A stretch of DNA of 64,000 nucleotides from an uncultured bacterium (lineage in GTDB: Bacteria > Bacillota_I > Bacilli_A > RFN20 > CAG-826). Location of the stretch: assembly GCA_949284685.1 (NCBI GenBank), contig CASDWE010000002.1, positions 271,064 to 335,063 on the forward strand, given 5' to 3'. Position 1 is the first letter of the stretch, and each line of letters opens with the position of its first letter. Shown here one piece after another: positions 36,815-46,136 of the stretch. Under the pieces are notes generated by a model. That model made no database searches and had not been told where the DNA came from. It saw only the letters and a list, made by a program, of their open reading frames with translations. The position numbers and the translations under genes are program-made.

Positions 36815-37726
36815 CTACTTGCTTTTTATTTTAGCGTATTCTTTTGCAATTTGTGCTCCTAATTTTGCATTATTTAATATTAATGCAATGTTAGCTTTTA
36901 AAGAATCTCCTTTAGTCATCTCAACAATTGTTTTTAAAAGATAAGGGGTTATTTCTTTTCCTTTAATACCTAATGTATCTGCTTTACAAACTGCTTCTTT
37001 AATAATAGACTCAATAAAATTTGCATCCATTTCTGCTTCTTTTGGAATAGGATTTGTAATTAGAATTCCGTTGTCTAATTTATTAATTCGTTGTTCATAT
37101 ATCACATCAGCAGCTTCTTTTGGATTAGATAATTGATATTCGAGTTTAATGTTTGATTTGCTTGTATAAAAAGCTGGTAGTTCATTTGTTTGATAACCAA
37201 AAATCGGCACTCCCATAGTTTCTAAATATTCCATTGTTAATGGCAAATCTAAAATAGATTTGCAACCAGCACAAATAACAGTGACACCAGTTTTAGATAG
37301 TTCTTGAAGATCAGCGCTAATATCAAAAGTTTGTTGAGCGTTTCTATGAACACCTCCTACACCGCCAGTGACAAAAATTTCAATACCAGCTTGCTTTGCT
37401 AATATCATAGTGGCCGCAACTGTTGTTGCACCCCACAATTTTTTACTATAGACATACGATAAATCACGACGCGAAACTTTTTTGATACCTTTTCTTAGGC
37501 CGAATTCTTTGATTTCATCATGACTCATACCAATAACCGCTACGCCATCAATTATTCCAATAGTTGCTGGAACAGCACCATTTTCTTCGATAATTTTTTC
37601 TACTTTATAAGCAGTATTTATATTATCTGGATATGGCATTCCGTGCGATATAATCGTGGTTTCTAATGCCACAACAGGCTTGTTATTTTTTAATGCTTCT
37701 TCAACTTTAGGAGAAATCTTAATCAT
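36815..37726 (-). CDS. psuG: Pseudouridine-5'-phosphate glycosidase
   Basis: A 303-residue enzyme that breaks the C-C glycosidic bond of pseudouridine-5'-phosphate to uracil and ribose-5-phosphate. Signatures: ALETTIISHGMPYP near the start with the conserved Glu, GAVPATIGIIDG, and VTGGVGGVHR in the middle. Its ATG overlaps the stop of the upstream P-type ATPase (ATGA). The usual partner kinase psuK is not in this cluster, so the phosphorylated substrate must come from a kinase elsewhere. Confidence 0.93.
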   Translation of the reverse strand: MIKISPKVEEALKNNKPVVALETTIISHGMPYPDNINTAYKVEKIIEENGAVPATIGIIDGVAVIGMSHDEIKEFGLRKGIKKVSRRDLSYVYSKKLWGATTVAATMILAKQAGIEIFVTGGVGGVHRNAQQTFDISADLQELSKTGVTVICAGCKSILDLPLTMEYLETMGVPIFGYQTNELPAFYTSKSNIKLEYQLSNPKEAADVIYEQRINKLDNGILITNPIPKEAEMDANFIESIIKEAVCKADTLGIKGKEITPYLLKTIVEMTKGDSLKANIALILNNAKLGAQIAKEYAKIKSK

Positions 37727-40185
37727 TTTTTGCTTTCCTTTCTATGATTTATTATTAAATTCATCAAAGAAGTGCCAATTAAATACGCGCCTAATAAACT
37801 AATAATAATCACTAACATTTCAATATAATTTATTCCTATTAATGATTCAAAATTAACACTAAATAATGATGTAAATCCAACTGTATATTCAAGCAAAACA
37901 CCAAAGCCCATCCCTACTAAATTTAGCACCGCCATACTAATAAAAACGATTAATCTATATTTTGAAAAAGGTGTACAAACTCGATATAAATTTCCAAGAG
38001 ATAAAATAGAGAATAATACAAAACACATAGTTAAGAAAATTTCATCATTAAACACTCCAGTATAAGCAATGTTTGCTTGCTGCAAATATTTTAACAATTC
38101 CATAATTCCAACAGATGCAAGCATCATAATCGCACCAGGAACAGCGCCTTTTAAAATATTTGGTATAAATTTTCCTTTTAAAATATCTTTGTTTGGCTCT
38201 AATGCAACAAAAAATGATCCTAAACCAATTACTGTAAATTCCCATAAATACAAATGATTTGTTTTAAATGGATAAACATCACCATTAAAGAATCCTAAAA
38301 TTACAAATATAATTGATAGAGTCATTGCAAATATTGTTTTAACTAAAAACAAAGAACAAGTTCTTTGTAAATTATTTATAACTCTTCTTCCTTCAGCAAC
38401 AACACTTGGAAGAGAGGCAAAATTAGAATCAAGCATAACGAGCTGCGAAACGTTTTGAGCAGCATCTGAACCATTAGCCATCGCGATTGAACAATCCGCT
38501 TTTCTTAAAGCTAAAATATCATTAACACCATCGCCAGTCATAGCGACAACTTCACCATTTTCTTTAAATGTTTCAACCAAGATTTCTTTTTGTTCTGGGG
38601 TTACTCTTCCAAAAACAGTATATTTAGTTGCAACTTCTTTGACTTCTTTGTTAGTTAATCCGCTTAAAGAAATATAATTTTCAGCATTTTTAATATCGAC
38701 ACGGCGAGCAATTTGTGAAACTGTTAGAGCATCATCACCAGAAATAACTCGAACTTTAACATCATTTTCTTGAAACCATTTAATAGTATCTTTTGCATCT
38801 TCTTTAATGTGATCTTCTAATACAACAATAGCTAATGGCTCAACCTTACAATTTAAAGTTGTGCCATCTAATTGTTTTTCTTTTCCTTTTCCTAATAAAA
38901 TAACGCGTTTGCCGCTGGCGGTATAAGTTTGAATAAGTTTCAAAATTTTTTCTTTTCCATCCATTTTCATCCCATCAGCGGCTCCTAAAACATATGTATT
39001 CTTTTTAAAAGTTACAAAAGAATATTTGTTTTCGCTATTAAAACTAGAAACATAAACGGCTTCTTCTGTTGCATTAAATGGGAATGCTTTTTTTAATGCT
39101 TTCGCGGTCGCATTATCATCTTTTGTCGCACTTAAAATATTAGCAATTATTAATTCTATATCTTCTTCTTTATAAGATTTATCAATTAAAACCAATTCAT
39201 TCATCGACATTGTTCCATCAGTAATGGTGCCGGTTTTATCTAAACATAAACAATTCGAGCGAGCGAGCATTTCAAGTGCATAAAAGTCTTGAACCATCGT
39301 TCTTTTTTTATATAAATTTAATACCCCGACAGTAAGCGTAACTGACGAAAGCAAATATAATCCTGCTGGTATCATAGATACAAGTGAACCCGCTACATAT
39401 CCTATTGTGTTTTGAAAGTTATCAATTAAATTATTCCATTGACTTGCAAAAGTTAAAATGCTAACCAAAATAACAATCGACCCAATTACTTTAAACAAGT
39501 TGTCCAAATCTTTTTTTAGTTGTGATTTTGAGGCTTTTTTCTTTCTAGCTTCTTTTTCTAATTTTTGAACATAATTATCGTTTCCAACATGCATGACTCT
39601 AATTTTTGCACTTCCGGAAGTAATATATGATCCACTTAATATTTTGTCGCCTTCTTTTAAATAAACGGTTTGTGATTCGCCTGTAAGCATCGATTCATTA
39701 ACACCAAGAATAGAATCTAAAATAATACCGTCAACAGGAACTTGGTTAGAAGATTTTAAAATTATAATATCATCCAACACTATTTCATCTACCGGTATGG
39801 TAACAACTTTACCATTTCTAATAACTTCAATTTTGGCTTGTGTCATTATTTGAAGTTTCGTTAATAATCTTCTAGCTTTAATATCTTGATATAAGCCTAT
39901 TATCAAATTGGCAAGATAAATAACAATGAAAAATAACGAAAAATACTGTCCGCCATATATCAATAAAATTGCAATGATACAAAGCAAAATGTTATAAAAA
40001 GAGCATAGGTTTTTTATAAAAATTTCAGGATAACTTTTCCCAACTATTTTTTTGGTTTTGTTAGTAAGTTTTTCCTTTATTCTTAAATCTACTTGTTCAT
40101 CATTAAGACCTAAGTTTAAATCCGCTTCTACTCTATCTACATTAATTGAGTGTTTTTTCTTTTTAAAAATATTAAAAATATTCAT
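37723..40185 (-). CDS. Cation-transporting P-type ATPase, CtpE/Exp7-like
   Basis: An 820-residue P-type pump. The phosphorylated Asp is 316 in DKTGTITDG, TGES lies near 165, and GDGVNDILALRKADCSIAMANGS continues into EGRRVINNLQR, the pattern of the CtpE/Exp7 group linked to Ca2+. About ten membrane helices. No N-terminal metal domain. There is no Shine-Dalgarno site; the ATG lies 3 nt from a palindrome that contains TATAAT, so the message may be leaderless. First gene of the leftward cluster. Ion specificity is a family-based guess. Confidence 0.85.
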   Translation of the reverse strand: MNIFNIFKKKKHSINVDRVEADLNLGLNDEQVDLRIKEKLTNKTKKIVGKSYPEIFIKNLCSFYNILLCIIAILLIYGGQYFSLFFIVIYLANLIIGLYQDIKARRLLTKLQIMTQAKIEVIRNGKVVTIPVDEIVLDDIIILKSSNQVPVDGIILDSILGVNESMLTGESQTVYLKEGDKILSGSYITSGSAKIRVMHVGNDNYVQKLEKEARKKKASKSQLKKDLDNLFKVIGSIVILVSILTFASQWNNLIDNFQNTIGYVAGSLVSMIPAGLYLLSSVTLTVGVLNLYKKRTMVQDFYALEMLARSNCLCLDKTGTITDGTMSMNELVLIDKSYKEEDIELIIANILSATKDDNATAKALKKAFPFNATEEAVYVSSFNSENKYSFVTFKKNTYVLGAADGMKMDGKEKILKLIQTYTASGKRVILLGKGKEKQLDGTTLNCKVEPLAIVVLEDHIKEDAKDTIKWFQENDVKVRVISGDDALTVSQIARRVDIKNAENYISLSGLTNKEVKEVATKYTVFGRVTPEQKEILVETFKENGEVVAMTGDGVNDILALRKADCSIAMANGSDAAQNVSQLVMLDSNFASLPSVVAEGRRVINNLQRTCSLFLVKTIFAMTLSIIFVILGFFNGDVYPFKTNHLYLWEFTVIGLGSFFVALEPNKDILKGKFIPNILKGAVPGAIMMLASVGIMELLKYLQQANIAYTGVFNDEIFLTMCFVLFSILSLGNLYRVCTPFSKYRLIVFISMAVLNLVGMGFGVLLEYTVGFTSLFSVNFESLIGINYIEMLVIIISLLGAYLIGTSLMNLIINHRKESKK

Positions 40186-40187
40186 AT

Positions 40188-40206
40188 ATACAATATTATA
40201 TTGTAT
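40188..40206 (-). promoter_or_regulatory. Palindrome at the P-type ATPase promoter
   Basis: ATACAATA-N3-TATTGTAT, 8-bp arms, ends 2 nt before the start codon. It contains a minus-strand TATAAT (40200-40195), so a bound factor would cover the -10 box and start site. No good -35 is visible. Confidence 0.5.
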
Positions 40207-40240
40207 TTAAACTTTTAAAAAGAGGAAAATTAGTTTTGTT

Positions 40241-41167
40241 TTAGATTATACTTAATTCGTTAGTAATAGTTTTTTCTTCTAATAATTTTGATTCTTTGTT
40301 GTCGGTAAATTCAGCCTCTACTAAATCAGAATAAACTAGTTTTGTAATCATTCCGTCCTTTAAAACAATATCGACAGTTGTTGAATAACTAATAGTATGG
40401 GGCTTTGTCTCTTCGCTGTTAACATTAAATAATTTTTTAGCACTAATACCTAAATTTATAGATAAATCATCTTTGATTTCACCATAAAATACTTTTTCGT
40501 TTTCAGAATAAAATGTTGAAGATTTGATATCGTTTATTGCATCTAAAAAATAATCTGTTTGTGTTAAATTAAGGCAGTTTTGCAAATTATAATCAGTTAA
40601 ATAATAGGAATATTCTTTATTTAACGTTTCTTCTTTTAGGTCAAGAATTTGCATTATTGTAGATGAAGTTATATCAATATTTACAAAATATTTTCCATCA
40701 TTTATATCGTAATCTTTTACTGTGCCATCTTCATCAATTCCATAGTAATCAAGCGTTGCATCACCAACAACATTGTAATTATTGTTATCGCGTGTTAAAT
40801 TCATTTCTAAAAGCGAATCAAAATTATTTGCGTCAAATACAGTTTCAGCATTGTCATTATTAGAATAATCATACAAATTTGATTCTTTTATAGTTAGTTT
40901 TGAATTATTTGCGTATAAGTCGTTTGTATTCAATATTTTTAAAACACTTTCGATTTCTTTAACGCTTAAAGTTTTATCAGTAAAAGTTTGAATTAAATTT
41001 GAAAGGTCGTCTTTTTTTGAAAAATCTATATTATAAACAAAAACATTTGAAGAAGAATTTGGATCAATATAAGTAAAAGAACTAGAATTGTCTCCATTAA
41101 TATCACAAGAAGTTAAAAGTGCTAATATCACACCACAAGTTAAGATACTTGCGTTAATTTTTTGCAT
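40241..41167 (-). CDS. Lipoprotein of unknown function (308 aa)
   Basis: The protein starts with a lipoprotein signal peptide and lipobox (LLTSC, Cys21), then a short Asn/Ser linker. The mature part is acidic, mostly strand-forming, without recognised domain. Its GGGAGGT site and first 28 bases overlap the 3' end of tadA, so it is likely cotranscribed. It is shorter than the two lipoproteins at the left end but shares their design. Expected on the outer face of the membrane. Confidence 0.8.
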   Translation of the reverse strand: MQKINASILTCGVILALLTSCDINGDNSSSFTYIDPNSSSNVFVYNIDFSKKDDLSNLIQTFTDKTLSVKEIESVLKILNTNDLYANNSKLTIKESNLYDYSNNDNAETVFDANNFDSLLEMNLTRDNNNYNVVGDATLDYYGIDEDGTVKDYDINDGKYFVNIDITSSTIMQILDLKEETLNKEYSYYLTDYNLQNCLNLTQTDYFLDAINDIKSSTFYSENEKVFYGEIKDDLSINLGISAKKLFNVNSEETKPHTISYSTTVDIVLKDGMITKLVYSDLVEAEFTDNKESKLLEEKTITNELSII

Positions 41168-41628
41168 TTTTTAACCTCCCTTTTGTTTTTAAAATAGTTT
41201 TTGATAATCATACTGCATTCGTTTGCTAAAACGTTGGACTTGACATTTACCTTATGATTTAATCCGCTGACATTTGACAAATTTAATATGGTTCCAAACG
41301 AACCGCCCTTTTCATCAGAAACACCATATATAACTTCTTCTATCCTAGAAGCGATTATTGCACCGGCACACATTGGGCATGGCTCGATAGTAACATATAT
41401 TTTACAGCCATTTAATCTCCATGATTTAATCTTTTTGCATGCTTTTTTTATTGCAATAATTTCAGCGTGTGCTGTCGGATCGTTTTTGCTTTCTTTTAAA
41501 TTGTATCCTCTTGATAAAACCATACCATCCTTAACAATAACAGCACCTACTGGCACTTCATCTTTTAAAAAAGCTTTTTTTGCTTCGTTAAGAGCAAGTT
41601 TCATGAAATAAGAATCATCTTTTAACAT
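41140..41628 (-). CDS. tadA: tRNA-specific adenosine deaminase
   Basis: A 162-residue zinc enzyme that converts the wobble adenosine of tRNA-Arg(ACG) to inosine. Zinc and catalytic residues: His54 and Glu56 (TAHAE), Cys84 and Cys87 (PCPMC). The ATG at 41628 gives the normal N-terminus. An in-frame ATG at 41649 is rejected because it lies inside the 3' arm of the SRP RNA. No clear ribosome site. tadA beside the SRP RNA gene is an arrangement conserved in Bacillus. Confidence 0.92.
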   Translation of the reverse strand: MLKDDSYFMKLALNEAKKAFLKDEVPVGAVIVKDGMVLSRGYNLKESKNDPTAHAEIIAIKKACKKIKSWRLNGCKIYVTIEPCPMCAGAIIASRIEEVIYGVSDEKGGSFGTILNLSNVSGLNHKVNVKSNVLANECSMIIKNYFKNKREVKKCKKLTQVS

Positions 41629-41634
41629 AATACC

Positions 41635-41715
41635 AAAACCATCGCACATAGCGAATTGTCTTAAGGCTGCTACATTCCTGTCCTGACCTGGTTCGAGAAT
41701 CGCTATCGCGATGGC
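41635..41715 (-). ncRNA. ffs: Small SRP RNA (4.5S type)
   Basis: On the minus strand the helix-8 core GGTCAGGACAGGAATGTAGC is followed by AGCC, with a GGAA tetraloop closed by A-U. Outer arms CCATCGC and TAGCGA (41714-41700) pair with TCGCTA and GCGATGG (41654-41639). A TATAAT at 41727-41722 puts the 5' end near 41715, and GGTTTTGG marks the 3' end. About 81 nt, without an Alu domain. It binds Ffh for cotranslational targeting of membrane proteins. Confidence 0.93.
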
Positions 41716-41744
41716 AAGTGTATTATATCATAATTTCACGATAA

Positions 41745-43157
41745 TTAATTCTTTTTGTTTGTTTTATTTTTGGCTTTATCTAAAACGTGAGAATACCCAC
41801 CTTTAATATTGATTTGTTCGGTTCTTTCAATAGCCAATTCGTCAAAGTTAACATCTTTTGTTATGGTAGAACCTGCCGCTGTAAAACAATTATCATTTAA
41901 TTTTATTGGAGCAATAAGTATTGTTCCTGACCCAACAAAGCAATTTTTACCTATTGTTGTTTTGTGTTTGCTAAATCCATCATAATTTGCGGTAATTGTT
42001 CCGCATCCAATATTTGTGTTTTCGCCAACTTCAGCATCTCCAATATATGAAAGATGGCAACATTTTACATCTTTATTTATGTGTGATTTTTTTATTTCTA
42101 CAAAATTAGAGATTTTGACATTATCTTCAATAACACATTCATCTCTTAATCTAGAATATGGACCAATGTTTGTATTGTTTTTAATCTTACAATTACTAAT
42201 ATGAGAAAAAGTAATAACATTATGATTTCCAATAACAACATTTTCTAAAAAAGTATTTGGCCCTAATCTGTTAGAATGCCCAATTTTACAATTTCCAACA
42301 ATAGTGGTTCCTGGAAAAATAATTGTATCAGGTAATATTTCAACATCTGGCGAAATATATGTTGTTTTTGGATCTTCTATTGAAACTCCAGACAACATTA
42401 ATTTTGCATTAATTCTTTTCTTTAAAATTTTAGATGCTTTAGCCATGTGATATCTGTCATTAATAGAATAAATTTCGTGATTATCTGATGTAACAAATGT
42501 TTCTATTTTTAGTTTAAAATTATGGAAAATTTCCGCTAAAGAGATTATGGATAATTCGCCAGTTATATCTTTTTTGACCTCATCTATATGTTTTATCAAA
42601 TCTTTACAACTAAAGATGTATATTCCTCCGTCAACTTCAACAGTAGAATAATTATCAAAATCAATTTCTTTTTCTTCGTTAATTTTTAAAACAGCTTGCG
42701 TTTTATTATCTCTTATTATTTTGTTATATCCATAAGGATTTAGTAAAATTGATGTTAAAATTGTTAAATTTGAATGGGTTTTGCAGTGTTTTTCATACAT
42801 TTCTAATAATGTTTGTTTTTCAATTAATGGTATATCGCCATACGCTACTATTACATCCCCATCAAAATTTGATAATTCATCGACACAGCATTTTAATGCA
42901 CCAAGAGTTCCATTAATCTCAACTTGTTCAACTACTTTACAATCATCTTTTAAAATGGATGTTGAAACATCTTTTCCGCTACCTACTACTGCAATTATAT
43001 TAGCAGGATTTAATACTTTAATTGCATCAACAACATATCTTACAATTGGCTTTCCTAATATTGGATAACAAACTTTGTTATAAGATTTATCAATTGCGTG
43101 CATGCGTGTACCGTGACCAGCAGCCAAAACTATTGCAATTAATTTTTTATCAATCAT
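41745..43157 (-). CDS. glmU: Bifunctional GlmU (GlcNAc-1-P uridyltransferase / GlcN-1-P acetyltransferase)
   Basis: A 470-residue cytosolic enzyme making UDP-GlcNAc for cell wall and lipids. The N-terminal pyrophosphorylase domain (1-~230) has LAAGHGTRM and GKPIVRYV. The segment between them has about three extra residues compared with the usual pattern, keeping the Lys. The C-terminal left-handed beta-helix (~250-455) shows hexapeptide repeats and the acetyltransferase landmarks (SYIGDAEVG, GCGTITANYDG). Its ATG overlaps the ispE stop (ATGA), closing a six-gene leftward run. Confidence 0.94.
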   Translation of the reverse strand: MIDKKLIAIVLAAGHGTRMHAIDKSYNKVCYPILGKPIVRYVVDAIKVLNPANIIAVVGSGKDVSTSILKDDCKVVEQVEINGTLGALKCCVDELSNFDGDVIVAYGDIPLIEKQTLLEMYEKHCKTHSNLTILTSILLNPYGYNKIIRDNKTQAVLKINEEKEIDFDNYSTVEVDGGIYIFSCKDLIKHIDEVKKDITGELSIISLAEIFHNFKLKIETFVTSDNHEIYSINDRYHMAKASKILKKRINAKLMLSGVSIEDPKTTYISPDVEILPDTIIFPGTTIVGNCKIGHSNRLGPNTFLENVVIGNHNVITFSHISNCKIKNNTNIGPYSRLRDECVIEDNVKISNFVEIKKSHINKDVKCCHLSYIGDAEVGENTNIGCGTITANYDGFSKHKTTIGKNCFVGSGTILIAPIKLNDNCFTAAGSTITKDVNFDELAIERTEQINIKGGYSHVLDKAKNKTNKKN

Positions 43158-44020
43158 CTTTTTTCTTCCTTTAAAACTGATGTAAATTCAATATCATAGT
43201 CTTCATATTTTTTTAAGAAAAATTTATAAGCTTTTTTTATTAATTTTTTATCGGTCGACATTGCAAAAACACTCGAACCAGAACCAGACATTAAAACGAT
43301 TTTTAAGCCAAGATTTTTCATCTCGTCTTTGATTGTTTGTATTTCTTCTAGTAAAGAAATCGAAGTTTCTTCTAGACTATTTCCGATAACATCCACCAAT
43401 GTCTCATCATCGCCGTTTGCTAATGCAATCAGTGCTTTTTCAATATCATATACTGGTAATTTAAAATTGTCGCTTGTATCATAGACTAGTTTTGTAGATA
43501 GTCCTTCTTTTGGCTTAACTATTAAAACACGATAATCATTTTTAACAAAAATAGGTGTTATTTTTTCGCCTGCCCCTTGAACCCTTGCAGGTACGTTATA
43601 TAAGAAAAATGGAACATCGCTTCCTAACGAAAAACCAATTTTTGCTAGTTCATCTAAAGATATATCGCTGTTTGTAATTCTTTTTAATCCAATTAAAGTA
43701 CCCGCGCAATTAGAAGAACCGCCACCTAATCCTGCGGAAATCGGTATCGCCTTATTAATTAATATTCTAAATTCCTCATTTGATCCTGTTTTTTCTTTAA
43801 ATTTTTCTAACGCTAATGTTGATAAATTGTTTTCAAAACCACCCATTGAATAATCAGCAAAGGTAACAAAGCTGTCTCTATTGTCTTTTAACTTAGTAAT
43901 AAGTATAGAATCGTGTAGCTTCAAAGGAAGCATAATTGAATCTATCTCATGCAATTTATCGTTATATTTTCCTAAAACATTTAATACTATATTTATTTTT
44001 GCATAACACTTAACTAGCAT
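43154..44020 (-). CDS. ispE: 4-diphosphocytidyl-2-C-methyl-D-erythritol kinase
   Basis: A 288-residue GHMP kinase of the non-mevalonate (MEP) isoprenoid pathway. The ATP loop PISAGLGGGSSNCAG is intact near residue 95-110, and the N-terminal CYAKINIVLNV and the C-terminal MSGSGSSVFA motif are typical. It shows that this organism uses MEP rather than mevalonate. It overlaps glmU by 4 nt and begins 14 nt after rsmA. Confidence 0.94.
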   Translation of the reverse strand: MLVKCYAKINIVLNVLGKYNDKLHEIDSIMLPLKLHDSILITKLKDNRDSFVTFADYSMGGFENNLSTLALEKFKEKTGSNEEFRILINKAIPISAGLGGGSSNCAGTLIGLKRITNSDISLDELAKIGFSLGSDVPFFLYNVPARVQGAGEKITPIFVKNDYRVLIVKPKEGLSTKLVYDTSDNFKLPVYDIEKALIALANGDDETLVDVIGNSLEETSISLLEEIQTIKDEMKNLGLKIVLMSGSGSSVFAMSTDKKLIKKAYKFFLKKYEDYDIEFTSVLKEEKR

Positions 44021-44034
44021 ATTTTTATTATACC

Positions 44035-44838
44035 TTAATTATTTAAGAAATAATACAGATTACAATATTGTTCGATTGTTATGTTTTCTGGTCTTAAATT
44101 TGCTTCTATGTTTATTTTTTTTAAAATTTCAGATGCTTTTTCTTTATCTACAAGATAATTAGTAAGATTATTTAAAATTGTTTTTCTTCTATTTTTAAAT
44201 AAAGTTTTACACATTTTATAAATTTTAAAGTTTGTTTCGGTTCTTTTATTAGTATCTATATTTATTGATAAAACAACAGAATCAACGCGAGGAATTGGAT
44301 AAAAATTATTCTTCCCAACATAAAATTCTTTTTGTATGTTTCCTAACAAATGAATAAGAATAGAAACCGGTCCATAATCTTTATTGTTTTCTAGATTCAT
44401 AAATCTACCAGCAGCTTCTTTTTGCATCATTAAAACAATTCTTTTAGCCCTTTTAGCGTGCAACAACAAATAAGTAACAATATCCGTTGTTATGTAATAA
44501 GGAAGGTTTGAAATTATGTATTCGTATTTTGAAACATCAAATTGTAAAATGTCGTCGTTATAAATATTAATATTGTCGTTAGGGTAAGTATCTTTTAAAA
44601 ATCTAACTAATGATTTATCGATTTCGACAACATCCAAATGCGAATCCTTTAAAAAATGAGTTAGAGAACCTAAACCTGGGCCAATCTCTAAAATACAAGA
44701 ATCTAAATCAGGATGAAGGCACGACACAATATCCTTTGCTATTTGGGGATTGATTAAAAAATTTTGACCTAAATTTTTGTTTGAATTAATTCCTAAGAGA
44801 TGAAAAACATCTTTGATTGTTTTGCTATCTATAATCAT
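44035..44838 (-). CDS. rsmA: 16S rRNA dimethyladenosine transferase
   Basis: A 267-residue SAM-dependent enzyme (KsgA) that dimethylates two adenosines in the 3' hairpin of 16S rRNA during 30S maturation. Key stretches: NLGQNFLINP, the SAM loop LEIGPGLGSLT, and NLPYYITT with the catalytic motif. It overlaps rnmV by 14 nt, the same order as in Bacillus. Confidence 0.95.
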   Translation of the reverse strand: MIIDSKTIKDVFHLLGINSNKNLGQNFLINPQIAKDIVSCLHPDLDSCILEIGPGLGSLTHFLKDSHLDVVEIDKSLVRFLKDTYPNDNINIYNDDILQFDVSKYEYIISNLPYYITTDIVTYLLLHAKRAKRIVLMMQKEAAGRFMNLENNKDYGPVSILIHLLGNIQKEFYVGKNNFYPIPRVDSVVLSINIDTNKRTETNFKIYKMCKTLFKNRRKTILNNLTNYLVDKEKASEILKKINIEANLRPENITIEQYCNLYYFLNN

Positions 44839-45361
44839 AATCTATCATTACTCTTTCTATATCTTTTTTGGTATATTTTAAATAATTGAGTCGTCTAATT
44901 GTTGTTTTAAAATTACAATTTCCAATTTTAAGTCTGTTTTGCAAATATTTTCTCTTATTTACGTCAAATAAATCTAAATCAATCAAATCTTTTCTAGTTA
45001 ATTGAAAAGAAGATTTTTCAATGTTTATTATAAAAGGCTTTAAAGCATTAAGCACGTTTTCTTTTGATGTTTCTGCAATACCATTTTTTTGATAATTTTT
45101 TCTATTTTTAAACACCACTAATGCATTATATGCATTAGGAAATGTATTTTTTAATCTTTTTGCTATTGTTCTTCCGGCTTCATCTTGGTCTGTTAATATT
45201 ATTGGTTGAGATACACGGCAGAGTTGTGATATGTAGTCTAATGTTCCACGTGGCATATCATATCCACCCATACATATAATTTCACAATTTAAAAATGATG
45301 ATAAAAATGCTTTATCTGCAATACCTTCAACAATCAAAAAACCATCAATACTTTGTTTCAT
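44825..45361 (-). CDS. rnmV: Ribonuclease M5
   Basis: A 178-residue TOPRIM nuclease that matures 5S rRNA. TOPRIM Glu is in FLIVEGIADK and the DxD in LTDQDEAGR. Position between tatD and rsmA matches Bacillus. It begins 3 nt after tatD stops. Confidence 0.93.
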   Translation of the reverse strand: MKQSIDGFLIVEGIADKAFLSSFLNCEIICMGGYDMPRGTLDYISQLCRVSQPIILTDQDEAGRTIAKRLKNTFPNAYNALVVFKNRKNYQKNGIAETSKENVLNALKPFIINIEKSSFQLTRKDLIDLDLFDVNKRKYLQNRLKIGNCNFKTTIRRLNYLKYTKKDIERVMIDYDYR

Positions 45362-45364
45362 ATT

Positions 45365-46135
45365 TTACACGTGGAACAATTTTTTTGCATTACTAGATGT
45401 TGTATTTGCAACATCTTCATAACTTAAATTTCTTAATTTTGCAATTTCTTCTATTACTAAAGTAATAAATTTGGGCTCGTTTTGTTTTCCTCGATATGGA
45501 TGTGGCGTTAAATAAGGACAATCTGTTTCTACTAACAAACGATTAATATTAATTTCTTTTGCAACTTCTTTTGGTTGTTTAGAATTTAAAAAAGTCACTG
45601 GACCATCTAAACCAATATAATATCCAAGCTTAATAAATTCGTTTGCCATTTCTATAGAAGAAGAAAAACAATGAAGAACCCCTTTGTGATTAGTGTCATA
45701 TTGTTTTAATATTTGATAACAATCCATTATCGCATCACGACAGTGTACCACTATTGGAATATTGTTTTTGTTTGCATATTCAATTTGCTTAATGAACCAT
45801 TCTTTTTGTTTGCTTTGTTTGTCGTGATCTTTAATCCAATAATAATCCAAACCAATTTCACCTAACGCTTTTACTTTTGTGTGTTTTAATAAATTCATAA
45901 CTTGTATAAAATCGCTTTCTGAAACATCATCAATTTCTGTAGGATGAAAACCAACTGTTGCGTAAACGTTTTCATATTTAGAAGCAATTTCTACTGCTTT
46001 AAATGAAGTTTCTTTATCAAAACCAACAACTAAAAAATACTTCACTCCAACATCTTGCGCGCCTTCAATAATTTTTTCTATGTTTTTATATAAATCAGGA
46101 TGATTTAAATGACAATGAGTATCAAAAATTTCCAT
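45365..46135 (-). CDS. tatD: TatD-family metal-dependent DNase
   Basis: A 256-residue TIM-barrel hydrolase. Metal ligands are visible in FDTHCHLNH, GEIGLDYYW, VVHCRDA and LVETDCPYLTPHPYRG. Proteins of this family act as DNases and may also edit D-aminoacyl-tRNA. It starts 1 nt after mnmE ends, in the same leftward run. Confidence 0.93.
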   Translation of the reverse strand: MEIFDTHCHLNHPDLYKNIEKIIEGAQDVGVKYFLVVGFDKETSFKAVEIASKYENVYATVGFHPTEIDDVSESDFIQVMNLLKHTKVKALGEIGLDYYWIKDHDKQSKQKEWFIKQIEYANKNNIPIVVHCRDAIMDCYQILKQYDTNHKGVLHCFSSSIEMANEFIKLGYYIGLDGPVTFLNSKQPKEVAKEININRLLVETDCPYLTPHPYRGKQNEPKFITLVIEEIAKLRNLSYEDVANTTSSNAKKLFHV

Positions 46136-46136
46136 T

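Noticed and set aside
41655-41715. A GGTTCGAG stretch that looks like a tRNA T-arm
   Set aside because: It is part of the SRP RNA hairpin. No acceptor stem or anticodon arm can be drawn around it.
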